A stretch of 5,714 bases of DNA, from assembly GCA_910579335.1 (NCBI GenBank), contig CAJTUQ010000119.1, positions 1 to 5,714 on the forward strand, read 5' to 3'. A program made the translations under genes and the position numbers. The DNA comes from an uncultured Dorea sp. GTDB lineage: Bacteria > Bacillota > Clostridia > Lachnospirales > Lachnospiraceae. Shown piece by piece: positions 1 to 5,704 of the stretch. Positions within the stretch are counted from its first letter, which is position 1. Each line of letters starts with the position of its first letter. The notes under the pieces are model-generated. The model saw nothing but the letters and a program-made list of their open reading frames with translations. It had not been told where the DNA came from and made no database searches.

Positions 1-1
1 G

Positions 2-1189
2 CGTTTTATTGAGCATAACCGAATCTGTTATGTCAGTTCCGAGTATGTGAGGGGAGCTCCCCTGCCAAGATGGATAAAATACCATCCTTGTGCGGAAAAA
101 GAAGTGCTATTCCGGATGATTGGCGATATTGCGGGACAGCTCTCGCAGATTCACAGATGCCGGGGCAATCCCTGTTATCGTTATGTAAACCCTTACAGCA
201 TTATCGTGTCAGAGGAAGGGCGGGTAAGTTTTCTTGATATCAATGCGAAGTCAAATAACAGCCAATTAAAAATTATGCAGCGGCGCACAGTGCGGGAACA
301 TTTTCTGCCCCCGGACGAGCCGTATTATCAGAAAGCCAGCGTAGAGCTGGATATCTATGGACTTGGAAGAACGATACAATATCTGCTTTCAGAGGTAGAG
401 GCGGAGCCTTCGTTGTGCAGGGGCGAAGAAGCGAAATTTCAAAAAATCATTTCAAGATGCCAAGACAGGCATTCTAAAAAAATCTTTAAAAACGTGTCAG
501 AGATTCAAAAAATAATTCCAAGATACAAACAAATTGAAAAGCATGTAAAAAAAGAAAACAAGTTTGCCAGGGGTGTAATAAAAGTTCTGATAATATCAAG
601 TGTTGTGTGCATTACAATCGGTGGGGCAGTCATGGTTATACACAGCTTTCGTCCGGCATCTGAAACATCGGGAGAGAAGGAGAGCCGGCATAGTGAAGAA
701 GAGCGGACCGAGAAAAAAGGGAACCAGGCTGCAGAAAGAGGGTTTGCAGGCAATGAAAAACGCCTGGCAAAAGAGAGCGGTGAAGGATGCCTGGATGACA
801 GCATTCAGAAGGAACGGCTGAATATGGAATTGGGAGTCGTATATTTTCTGAAACTAAAGAATTATGAAAAAAGTAAAGAATATTTTGAAAAGGTAAACGA
901 AAATCCATTTGCAGCGCATATGGCGGCTCTGGCAGAGTGCGCTGCCGGAAACGGAGCAGAGGCAGAAAGCCTCAGACAGCTTTTATCTGAGGCGGAGACG
1001 GAGCTGGGAAGGCAGAATGAGGAAGAAATCGGAGAAAAGAGGGACTATTACCGGTGTATTTTAAGGAGCTATGCATTTCTAGATAGTGAAAAAGATTTCA
1101 ACAATATCTTGCGGCTGGGGCAAATATGGAAGAAGCGGCGGAGATTTTGGGATATATGGCGTATGCTTTTGAAGGGTTGGGGGAACTAA
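2..1189 (+). CDS. Membrane pseudokinase with TPR-like ectodomain; 5' end outside window, 3' end probably frameshifted
   Basis: The frame is open to the left edge, and the residues before the GTG at 47 (FIEHNRICYVSSEYVRG) look like strand beta-5 and the hinge of a protein kinase, so 47 is not the true start. Counting from 47, the catalytic loop expected as HRDLKPxN reads YRYVNPYS (44-51), the DFG motif reads DIN (64-66), and a kinase-like helix-F motif DIYGLG is kept (102-107). This points to a kinase fold without catalysis. A Lys/Arg-rich stretch precedes one hydrophobic helix (about 176-200), so the kinase part should lie in the cytoplasm. Outside follow a charged linker (about 202-245) and TPR-like helices (about 248-345). 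The last 20 or so residues, rich in Trp and Arg, do not resemble TPR sequence and look like out-of-frame reading. The TPR pattern resumes in the next frame. Function is unknown; signalling or scaffolding for a surface system is inference. Confidence 0.72.
   Translation, partial: RFIEHNRICYVSSEYVRGAPLPRWIKYHPCAEKEVLFRMIGDIAGQLSQIHRCRGNPCYRYVNPYSIIVSEEGRVSFLDINAKSNNSQLKIMQRRTVREHFLPPDEPYYQKASVELDIYGLGRTIQYLLSEVEAEPSLCRGEEAKFQKIISRCQDRHSKKIFKNVSEIQKIIPRYKQIEKHVKKENKFARGVIKVLIISSVVCITIGGAVMVIHSFRPASETSGEKESRHSEEERTEKKGNQAAERGFAGNEKRLAKESGEGCLDDSIQKERLNMELGVVYFLKLKNYEKSKEYFEKVNENPFAAHMAALAECAAGNGAEAESLRQLLSEAETELGRQNEEEIGEKRDYYRCILRSYAFLDSEKDFNNILRLGQIWKKRRRFWDIWRMLLKGWGN
1087..1125 (+). other. 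Probable frameshift site joining the two TPR-like frames
   Basis: Going from the upstream frame to the downstream one needs a single -1 step. Two short homopolymers in this interval could have lost a base: AAAAA at 1089-1093 and GGGG at 1117-1120. Adding one G to the second would read LRLGANMEEAAEILGYMAYA, a smooth TPR-like helix. Adding one A to the first also gives a plausible reading (SEKRFQQYLAAGANMEEA). I see no standard X XXY YYZ slippery heptamer in the right phase. A mutation or an assembly error is therefore likelier than programmed frameshifting. Confidence 0.55.
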
Positions 1190-1539
1190 ATGAAGCGGCA
1201 AGAATGCATGAGGAGCGGTTGAAGTATGAGGAAGATGAGAAGGAGAGAGAAGGGAGCTATAAAAAAGCAGCAGGGCTTTATGTGCAATTAGAGGATTACG
1301 GACAGGCACAGGAACTGCTTCGTGCAGGAATTAAGGAAGTAGGACATTCTATAGAGCTGCGTACGATGTATATCACTGTGCAGCTTGGGACTCCCGGCAT
1401 AGAAAGACAGCTGTGTATCTGTAATATCAAGGAACAGCTGGACGAATTGCCGGAACTAGAAGAACAGGAAGAGTTTAAGAAATTGATGAGACAATACGGA
1501 ATACATGTAGAGGGAGACGAGATATGGCAGGAAAAATAA
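1126..1539 (+). CDS. TPR-like C-terminal part of the preceding protein, in the next frame (or a small separate TPR protein)
   Basis: The reading is 137 residues with two helix-turn-helix units of TPR character. The first is about residues 7-36 (GYMAYAFEGLGELNEAARMH) and the second about 42-72 (AAGLYVQLEDYGQAQELL), followed by a third, degenerate acidic helical part. It overlaps the previous frame by 64 bases. Read alone it has no signal peptide and would stay in the cytoplasm, while the TPR-like part of the previous frame should lie outside the membrane, so a single joined protein makes more sense. The frame is open upstream only from 1090, after a TGA at 1087-1089. A GGGG at 1117-1120 could act as a weak ribosome binding site for the ATG at 1126, so a separate, coupled gene is not excluded. 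Its end overlaps the start of the Ig-like gene by 16 bases, which suggests translational coupling. Confidence 0.6.
   Translation: MEEAAEILGYMAYAFEGLGELNEAARMHEERLKYEEDEKEREGSYKKAAGLYVQLEDYGQAQELLRAGIKEVGHSIELRTMYITVQLGTPGIERQLCICNIKEQLDELPELEEQEEFKKLMRQYGIHVEGDEIWQEK
1511..1516 (+). promoter_or_regulatory. Ribosome binding site of the Ig-like surface protein gene
   Basis: AGGGAG lies seven bases before the ATG at 1524, inside the end of the preceding gene. It supports this start and, with the 16-base overlap, coupled translation of the two genes. Confidence 0.6.
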
Positions 1540-3446
1540 AATATATCGCTGCGTTAATAATTGTGATAAGCTTAATTTATTTGCAGCATAGCTCTGTAAG
1601 CTATGCAGGAGAAGAAAACAGAGGAAGAGATGCGCAAACAGTGCGGGAGGAGAGCAATCTGGCAGGAAAGCAGGGAGGGGAAGAAAAGCCGCCGGAAGAG
1701 GGAGAGGAAAAGCCGCCGGAAGAAGGAGAGGAAAAGCCGCCGGAAGAAGGAGAGGAAAAGCCGCCGGAAGAAGGGGAGGGAAAACCGCCGGTTGAGGGAG
1801 AGGAAAAGCCGCCGGAAGAGGGAGAGGAGAAACCGCCGGTTGAGGAGGAGAGGGCAATTGAGAAATATAAGATAGAAATACCGAAAGTTAACGGAAAGAA
1901 GGGGTACTATACGAAAAAGCCTCAAATTATAATCACTCATATAAGTGCGGCGGGAGAGACAAAATATTGCCTGAGACAAGGAGATGAAAAGCTGGAGGAA
2001 AAAACGCTGAAAGAAGAGGGAGAGAGAGCAGTAATAGCAGGGAAGACGTTTGCGGAAGGGAGGAATGTCCTGCATGTATGGATGGAGGATGAAAACGGGG
2101 AGAAAATCAAACAGTATGAATTGAAAAAGGAATTTTTTATTGATACGAAAGCGCCGGAAATTCAAATGAGCGTTCCGGAAGGCTTTGATAAGTGGTATCA
2201 GGGGAAGGTGACATTGTCAGCTGCAGGTGCGGACCAGGGAAGCGGCGTTGTGAAAATTTCCTGCAGAGAAGGAAGTCACGATTTGGGAAGTATCAATGGA
2301 AGACAAGGGGAATTTGTGCTTTCAAGGCCGTCAGCATTCGGAAAAGGCATCGATATAACCGTAACTGCGGAAGATAGGGCAGGAAATAAAAGTGAGAGGA
2401 TAAAGACGGTTTTTATTGATAAAAATGCACCGGATATTTTAATAACAGGAGCCAGAAATTATATGATTACCGGTAAATTGGTAAAGCTCTCGTTTTCGAT
2501 TGACGAAGAAAACGTGCTGCAGGAATTTTACGTACAGACCGAGTGGGAAAATGTGAAGGGTAAGAAAAGGCAGATTCCGTCGGCAGAATGGAGGAGTGAA
2601 GGTACGGCGAAGACGCTTGTCCAAACATTGAAAAACGACGGGATCTATACGGTGAAGGTTTATGCAAAGGATTTGTCTGGGAACGCTGCCGCAAAAGAAT
2701 TTCGCATTATTATTGATAAAACAAATCCAGTCATACGATATGTGCAAGAGCTTAACGGACGGCAGCTTAAAAGATTTAGATGGGATTATCCTATACATCA
2801 GATGATTCGGGATTTTACTACTTATGTGTACGACATGAACATAGACGGGCAGCTTTATCATATGGGGGAGACGGTAAGCATAGAGGGAAAACACAGGATG
2901 ACAGTAAAGGTTACGGATGCTGCGGGAAATAAGGCGCAAGTGTCCGCTGATTTTACAATAGACCATACGGCGCCCCAAATTATTTTCCGAAATATTGAGG
3001 AAGAAAAAGAGTATGAAGGAGAGAGGACATTTAAAGTAGCGCTTGCCAAAAAGGAAGATATGATTCGTCAGATACGGATTAATGGCAAGGAACAGCAGAT
3101 AGATTACAGAAAAAAGGTATATGAGTATACGCTGCGTGAACAGAAAGATTATGAGGTGACTGTAAAAGCGGCGGATGAAGCGGGCAACGAATCAGTAAAA
3201 AGTATATTTTTCCAAATCGTGCCGAAAAAATCATTGCCGAAAAAAATCGCAGGGCCTGTAAATGTACGATGGAGCTTGGGAAAAAAGGAGGATGCGCAGT
3301 TTTTTATGGAGGCAGGAGGAAAGAAGGAGAAAGGGACGACGGTTACTTTTGCGGCTGTATGTTTGATGCTGTTTGGATGCGGAATGATTACCGCTGCAGT
3401 GTTTTTTGGCAGAGCACTCCATAAAAAAAGGGAGAAGAACGGTTGA
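1524..3446 (+). CDS. Exported, membrane-anchored Ig-like repeat protein with an acidic Pro/Glu repeat stalk
   Basis: The protein has 640 residues. Residues 1-28 form a signal peptide with a likely cut after SVSYA. Residues 53-108 are seven tandem eight-residue units of the form EEKPPEEG. Then come about five bacterial Ig-like modules, roughly 114-208, 209-301, 302-401, 402-483 and 484-566. The boundaries recur as a VxAxDxAGN motif followed by FxID and xAP or xNP (TAEDRAGNKS/FIDKNAP, YAKDLSGNAA/IIDKTNP, VTDAAGNKA/FTIDHTAP, AADEAGNES). A hydrophobic helix (about 604-628) and a Lys/Arg-rich tail follow, so it should be held in the membrane with the modules outside. I see no LPXTG sorting signal. 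The start overlaps the upstream TPR-like frame, so the two products are probably made together. Ig-like modules of this kind usually act as structural or adhesive spacers; the ligand is unknown. The domain count is by eye. Confidence 0.82.
   Translation: MAGKIKYIAALIIVISLIYLQHSSVSYAGEENRGRDAQTVREESNLAGKQGGEEKPPEEGEEKPPEEGEEKPPEEGEEKPPEEGEGKPPVEGEEKPPEEGEEKPPVEEERAIEKYKIEIPKVNGKKGYYTKKPQIIITHISAAGETKYCLRQGDEKLEEKTLKEEGERAVIAGKTFAEGRNVLHVWMEDENGEKIKQYELKKEFFIDTKAPEIQMSVPEGFDKWYQGKVTLSAAGADQGSGVVKISCREGSHDLGSINGRQGEFVLSRPSAFGKGIDITVTAEDRAGNKSERIKTVFIDKNAPDILITGARNYMITGKLVKLSFSIDEENVLQEFYVQTEWENVKGKKRQIPSAEWRSEGTAKTLVQTLKNDGIYTVKVYAKDLSGNAAAKEFRIIIDKTNPVIRYVQELNGRQLKRFRWDYPIHQMIRDFTTYVYDMNIDGQLYHMGETVSIEGKHRMTVKVTDAAGNKAQVSADFTIDHTAPQIIFRNIEEEKEYEGERTFKVALAKKEDMIRQIRINGKEQQIDYRKKVYEYTLREQKDYEVTVKAADEAGNESVKSIFFQIVPKKSLPKKIAGPVNVRWSLGKKEDAQFFMEAGGKKEKGTTVTFAAVCLMLFGCGMITAAVFFGRALHKKREKNG
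1680..1847 (+). repeat. Seven tandem 24-bp units encoding EEKPPEEG-type repeats
   Basis: The seven in-frame units start at 1680, 1704, 1728, 1752, 1776, 1800 and 1824. Units 2 and 3 are identical, and units 1, 4 and 6 differ from them by one or two bases. Units 5 and 7 share a variant end (GTTGAG for GAAGAA), so units 4-5 and 6-7 form a 48-bp higher-order pair. The array is nearly all purine on the + strand apart from short CCGCC blocks. It encodes a strongly acidic, Pro-rich and probably extended spacer between signal peptide and Ig-like modules. Such arrays can gain or lose units by slippage without breaking the frame. Confidence 0.95.
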
Positions 3447-3474
3447 ATTTAAGCTGTCTGCTTTAATCGGCTGG

Positions 3475-3503
3475 TTGTAAAGAAAATGGAATCAGTATAT
3501 AAT
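3475..3503 (+). promoter_or_regulatory. Sigma-A type promoter for the rpiR-like gene
   Basis: A -35 box TTGTAA (3475-3480, four of six consensus bases) and a perfect -10 box TATAAT (3498-3503) are separated by exactly 17 bases. The predicted start of transcription is near 3510, about 26 bases before the ATG. It starts a new transcription unit after the Ig-like gene. No clear terminator lies between 3447 and 3474, so read-through from upstream is possible. Confidence 0.75.
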
Positions 3504-3521
3504 GAAACCATCTTGCAGACT

Positions 3522-3527
3522 GGAGGA
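3522..3527 (+). promoter_or_regulatory. Ribosome binding site of the rpiR-like gene
   Basis: GGAGGA lies eight bases before the ATG at 3536 and supports that start. Confidence 0.75.
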
Positions 3528-3535
3528 AATACCGT

Positions 3536-4249
3536 ATGTTTTCATATGAAGAAATACAGAAGTATAATGAAACGGATATCTATATTTATAAATATATTGT
3601 TTCGAATCTTGATAAAATCCAGTATATGACTATCAGAGAATTTGCAAAAGAGGTGCATGTCTCTACTTCGACGATACTGCGCTTTTGCAATAAGAATCAT
3701 TATGACGGATATTCCGAGTTCAAAGATGCATTGAAAAGAGAGATTACTTCCCAAAGTACGTATCCCCCTTTGGAGGATTTACAGGAGCTTTCCGCTTTTT
3801 TTACAAGAGTAAATTCCAGCGCTTTTGAAGAAAAATTATTATATGCGGTTGATGCTGTCAGAAGAGCGGAGATGACGATCTTTATAGGCATGGGTTCATC
3901 CGGCGCGCTGGCAAAATACGGGGCAAGATATTTCTCTAATATGGGACATTTTTCTGTCGGTCTGGAAGATGCGCTTTATCCGATTGATTCTTTTCGGTGG
4001 AAAAATACAGTTGTTATTGCCGTGTCGGAAAGCGGCGAGACTGCAAGGCTGATTGAGGCCGTCAACCAATTTAGACAGAAGAACTGCTGCGTATTAAGCA
4101 TTACCAATTCTCCGTTATCGACATTGGCGAAGCTGTCCGATTGGAATTTTTCTTATAACTTTAATCCTAAACGTATCAACGGCGGTTATAATGGGACGTC
4201 ACAGGTTCCAGTCATGCTTATTATCGAAGCGCTCGCAAAGAGAATATAA
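3536..4249 (+). CDS. RpiR/MurR-family transcriptional regulator (HTH plus SIS domain)
   Basis: The protein has 237 residues. The N-terminal part (about 1-75) is an RpiR-type DNA-binding domain, with the helix-turn-helix at about 32-53 (TIREFAKEVHVSTSTILRFC) and the family-typical GYSEFK just after. From about 110 to the end it is a SIS (sugar isomerase) domain, with the phosphosugar-binding loops GMGSSG (118-123) and SESGET (164-169). Members of this family sense phosphorylated sugars and control nearby genes for sugar uptake or breakdown, as repressors or activators. It is somewhat shorter than the usual 270-290 residues, mainly in the linker and C-terminal end, but no break is visible. It has its own promoter and lies directly before a sugar acetyltransferase and a phosphatase, which are its likely targets. 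The inducer cannot be told from the sequence. Confidence 0.92.
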   Translation: MFSYEEIQKYNETDIYIYKYIVSNLDKIQYMTIREFAKEVHVSTSTILRFCNKNHYDGYSEFKDALKREITSQSTYPPLEDLQELSAFFTRVNSSAFEEKLLYAVDAVRRAEMTIFIGMGSSGALAKYGARYFSNMGHFSVGLEDALYPIDSFRWKNTVVIAVSESGETARLIEAVNQFRQKNCCVLSITNSPLSTLAKLSDWNFSYNFNPKRINGGYNGTSQVPVMLIIEALAKRI

Positions 4250-4258
4250 GTGAAACAG

Positions 4259-4290
4259 CCTGTTACTTGCGATGTAACAGGTCTTTTCCT
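4259..4290 (+). terminator. Hairpin with U-rich tail after the rpiR-like gene (terminator, or an operator-like palindrome)
   Basis: CCTGTTAC (4259-4266) pairs perfectly with GTAACAGG (4274-4281) around a seven-base loop. TCTTTTCCT follows, a moderate U-rich tail. It starts ten bases after the stop codon, as expected for an intrinsic terminator. The next start codon is only about 24 bases further on, so it could instead be an attenuator, or a palindromic binding site for the regulator encoded just upstream. Confidence 0.6.
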
Positions 4291-4295
4291 ATTAT
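4267..4295 (+). promoter_or_regulatory. Possible promoter for the acetyltransferase gene, overlapping the hairpin
   Basis: TTGCGA (4267-4272) and TATTAT (4290-4295) are 17 bases apart and match four and five of six consensus bases. The -35 box sits in the hairpin loop. Transcription would start near 4302, right at the ribosome binding site, which leaves an unusually short leader. The match may be chance. Confidence 0.3.
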
Positions 4296-4301
4296 GGAGC
4301 T

Positions 4302-4309
4302 GGAGGTGA
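4302..4309 (+). promoter_or_regulatory. Ribosome binding site that fixes the GTG start of the acetyltransferase gene
   Basis: GGAGGTGA is a full-length anti-16S match. The spacing from GGAGG to the GTG at 4314 is seven bases. The nearby ATG at 4318 is in another frame, so GTG is the real start. Confidence 0.8.
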
Positions 4310-4313
4310 TATT

Positions 4314-4910
4314 GTGAATGAATTAGAAAAATGTATGGCTGGAGAATACTACGACTGCCATGACAAAGTTTTTTTGGAGTTTAAAGAGAATGCGAGAAGG
4401 CTGTTAAAGGAGTACCATGCTCTTGAATATGGGCAGAAGGAAGAAAAGACAGGCATATTAAAACGGCTGTTTGGAGGAATCGGTACAAATGTGTCTGTCG
4501 GACAGCCATTTGTCTGCGACTATGGGAGAAATATTTATATAGGAAACAATGTATCTGTTAACATGAATTGTACATTTGTTGACTGCAATAAAATTATCAT
4601 TGGAGATAATGTGCTGATTGCGTCTAATGTACAGCTCTATACAGCTGCTCATCCCGTCATGCTGGATGAACGGCTGACTCCCGGCTGGTCTCTGGAATCG
4701 GAGCAGTATTTCTGCAGGACGTATGCGCTGCCAATTAAGATTGGGAGCGGCTGCTGGCTTGGAGGGGGAGTAATTGTACTTCCTGGCGTGACGATAGGAG
4801 ACGGCACTGTCATAGGCGCAGGGAGCGTCGTTACAAAAGATATACCGGCAAACTCATTGGCAGTCGGCAATCCGTGCCGTGTAATCAGAAAAATAAATGG
4901 AGAAAAATAA
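4314..4910 (+). CDS. Sugar O-acetyltransferase (maltose/galactoside acetyltransferase family, left-handed beta-helix)
   Basis: The protein has 198 residues, close to the usual 185-205 of the LacA/Maa/NodL family, which moves an acetyl group from acetyl-CoA to a sugar hydroxyl in the cytoplasm. The N-terminal Mac-type helical part (about 1-50) holds a version of the usual 'M..GE.YD..D' signature (MAGEYYDCHD). Hexapeptide repeats follow (IYIGNNVSVN, IIIGDNVLIA, IKIGSGCWLG, VTIGDGTVIG). His113 in TAAHPV fits the catalytic histidine. The C-terminal GAGSVVTKDIPANSLAVGNP, ending in CRVIRKI, is nearly the family consensus. The GTG start is set by a strong ribosome binding site. The gene stops just before the HAD gene, so the two should be cotranscribed. 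The acceptor sugar cannot be told; these enzymes are often annotated as maltose acetyltransferases without proof. Confidence 0.92.
   Translation: MNELEKCMAGEYYDCHDKVFLEFKENARRLLKEYHALEYGQKEEKTGILKRLFGGIGTNVSVGQPFVCDYGRNIYIGNNVSVNMNCTFVDCNKIIIGDNVLIASNVQLYTAAHPVMLDERLTPGWSLESEQYFCRTYALPIKIGSGCWLGGGVIVLPGVTIGDGTVIGAGSVVTKDIPANSLAVGNPCRVIRKINGEK
4899..4903 (+). promoter_or_regulatory. Ribosome binding site that selects the ATG at 4912 for the HAD gene
   Basis: GGAGA lies eight bases before the ATG at 4912, inside the end of the acetyltransferase gene. The in-frame ATG at 4897 has only AT-rich sequence and no such site before it, so the later start is preferred. Confidence 0.6.
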
Positions 4911-4911
4911 G

Positions 4912-5559
4912 ATGTTTCAAATAGCAGCTTTTGATCTGGATGGGACGATAGCCGATACAATTCCAATATGCATAGAAGCATTCCAAAGAGGGGCGGCGCC
5001 GTATGCATGCTGCGAGCTTGGGAGAAAAGAGATTATGCAGACCTTCGGGCTCAATGAAATGGGCATGGTAAGGACGGTTGTGAAGGAAAATTATGAGTCG
5101 GCTTTAAGTGATTTTTATATCCAGTACGAGCGTCTGCACGAAAAAGTGACGGAACCGTTTTGCGGTATTTTGAGCCTGTTTGCATTTTTAAAAGAGAATG
5201 GCGTTATACTGGCCTTGGTTACAGGGAAGGGAGAAAAGAGCTGTGCGATTTCCTTAAAGAAATTAGGTTTGTCAGAGGTATTCGATGAAGTATTGTATGG
5301 TTCGGAATTATACCCGAATAAAAAGGAAAATATGGAGTATTTGATGAAAAGATATTCTGTTTCAAATAGTAATTTCTGCTATACAGGGGATACCGTGCAG
5401 GATGTAAAAGCCTGCCGGGACGCAGGTGTAGCATGTTTTTCAGCGGCATGGCAAAAATCCTGTGATGTTTCCGGTTTGGAAAGGGAGAATCCAGGGCATG
5501 TTTTCTATACCGTGAATGCTTTGCATGAATATTTCAAACAGGCTTTGACAAGAGTTTAA
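4912..5559 (+). CDS. HAD-superfamily phosphatase (phosphoglycolate phosphatase / beta-phosphoglucomutase-like)
   Basis: From the preferred start the product has 215 residues; an in-frame ATG at 4897 would add five. All four HAD motifs are present. Motif I is DLDGT, with Asp8 as nucleophile and Asp10 as acid/base. Motif II is VTGK, with Thr104. Motif III is a Lys in YPNKKENM (137 or 138). Motif IV is GDTVQD, with Asp160 and Asp164. The helical insert between motifs I and II (about 15-80) is a C1-type cap, as in phosphoglycolate phosphatase and beta-phosphoglucomutase relatives, which act on small phosphorylated substrates in the cytoplasm. It starts two bases after the acetyltransferase stop, so the pair is probably translated together. 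With an RpiR regulator upstream, a sugar phosphate is a reasonable guess for the substrate, but the sequence does not show which. Confidence 0.9.
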   Translation: MFQIAAFDLDGTIADTIPICIEAFQRGAAPYACCELGRKEIMQTFGLNEMGMVRTVVKENYESALSDFYIQYERLHEKVTEPFCGILSLFAFLKENGVILALVTGKGEKSCAISLKKLGLSEVFDEVLYGSELYPNKKENMEYLMKRYSVSNSNFCYTGDTVQDVKACRDAGVACFSAAWQKSCDVSGLERENPGHVFYTVNALHEYFKQALTRV

Positions 5560-5592
5560 TATGTGAAAATAAAAGACGCCCCGAAAGGGAGG

Positions 5593-5626
5593 ATGCCGGG
5601 TAACCGCTTTAAGCGGTTCCCGGCAT
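5593..5626 (+). terminator. Strong GC-rich hairpin after the HAD gene
   Basis: ATGCCGGG (5593-5600) pairs with CCCGGCAT (5619-5626), and inside it AACCGC (5602-5607) pairs with GCGGTT (5613-5618). That gives 14 base pairs with one bulged T and a five-base loop TTTAA. On the + strand only GTATTAT follows, a poor U tract. On the - strand the exit side reaches TCTTTTATTTT about 15 bases away. It is probably a terminator for the rpiR-acetyltransferase-HAD unit, possibly working in both directions. A small GNRA-capped stem (CCC-CGAAA-GGG type, about 5580-5589) lies just before it. Confidence 0.55.
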
Positions 5627-5675
5627 GTATTATGAAAAAGTTTATTCAAGTAATCTTCTGACGTCTGCTCTTAGT

Positions 5676-5704
5676 ATCAAATGCATTCTTCATTTGATGT
5701 TTTT
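5676..5704 (+). terminator. AT-rich inverted repeat followed by a T run
   Basis: ATCAAATG (5676-5683) pairs with CATTTGAT (5691-5698) around a seven-base loop, and GTTTTT follows (5699-5704). The shape fits a weak intrinsic terminator on the + strand, a backup to the hairpin at 5593. The stem has few GC pairs, so an operator or a chance palindrome is also possible. The rest of 5560-5714 shows no gene. Confidence 0.4.

Noticed and set aside
47..49. GTG at 47 as the start of the kinase-like gene
   Set aside because: The frame is open to the window edge and the residues before it continue the kinase pattern, so the gene starts outside the window.
1087..1125. Programmed -1 frameshifting
   Set aside because: The A5 and G4 runs are not in the phase of a slippery heptamer (the A run is read GAA AAA GAT), and I see no strong downstream stem. 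A lost base is simpler.
1680..1847. CRISPR-like array
   Set aside because: The 24-bp units are directly adjacent with no unique spacers and encode an in-frame protein repeat.
1456..1857. Minus-strand frame rich in Leu-Pro-Ala repeats
   Set aside because: It is another shadow of the same repeat array, covering the repeat and the start of the well-supported Ig-like gene.
1603..1875. Plus-strand Lys/Arg-rich frame
   Set aside because: It is a third-frame reading of the repeat array inside the Ig-like gene, with no support as a protein.
1572..2165. Long minus-strand frame of 197 codons
   Set aside because: It is the complement of the Ig-like gene. Its length comes from the 24-bp repeat array, which has no stops in several frames; the protein is repetitive Phe/Leu/Arg without any family likeness.
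3450..3467. AAGC/GCTT hairpin after the Ig-like gene as terminator
   Set aside because: The stem is only four pairs with a mismatch, and no T run follows.
4318..4320. ATG as start of the acetyltransferase
   Set aside because: It is out of frame with the acetyltransferase; the GTG at 4314 has the proper spacing.
5646..5693. Minus-strand mini-ORF of 15 codons
   Set aside because: It has no ribosome binding site, is closed by a stop just upstream and overlaps the inverted repeat, so there is nothing to support it.
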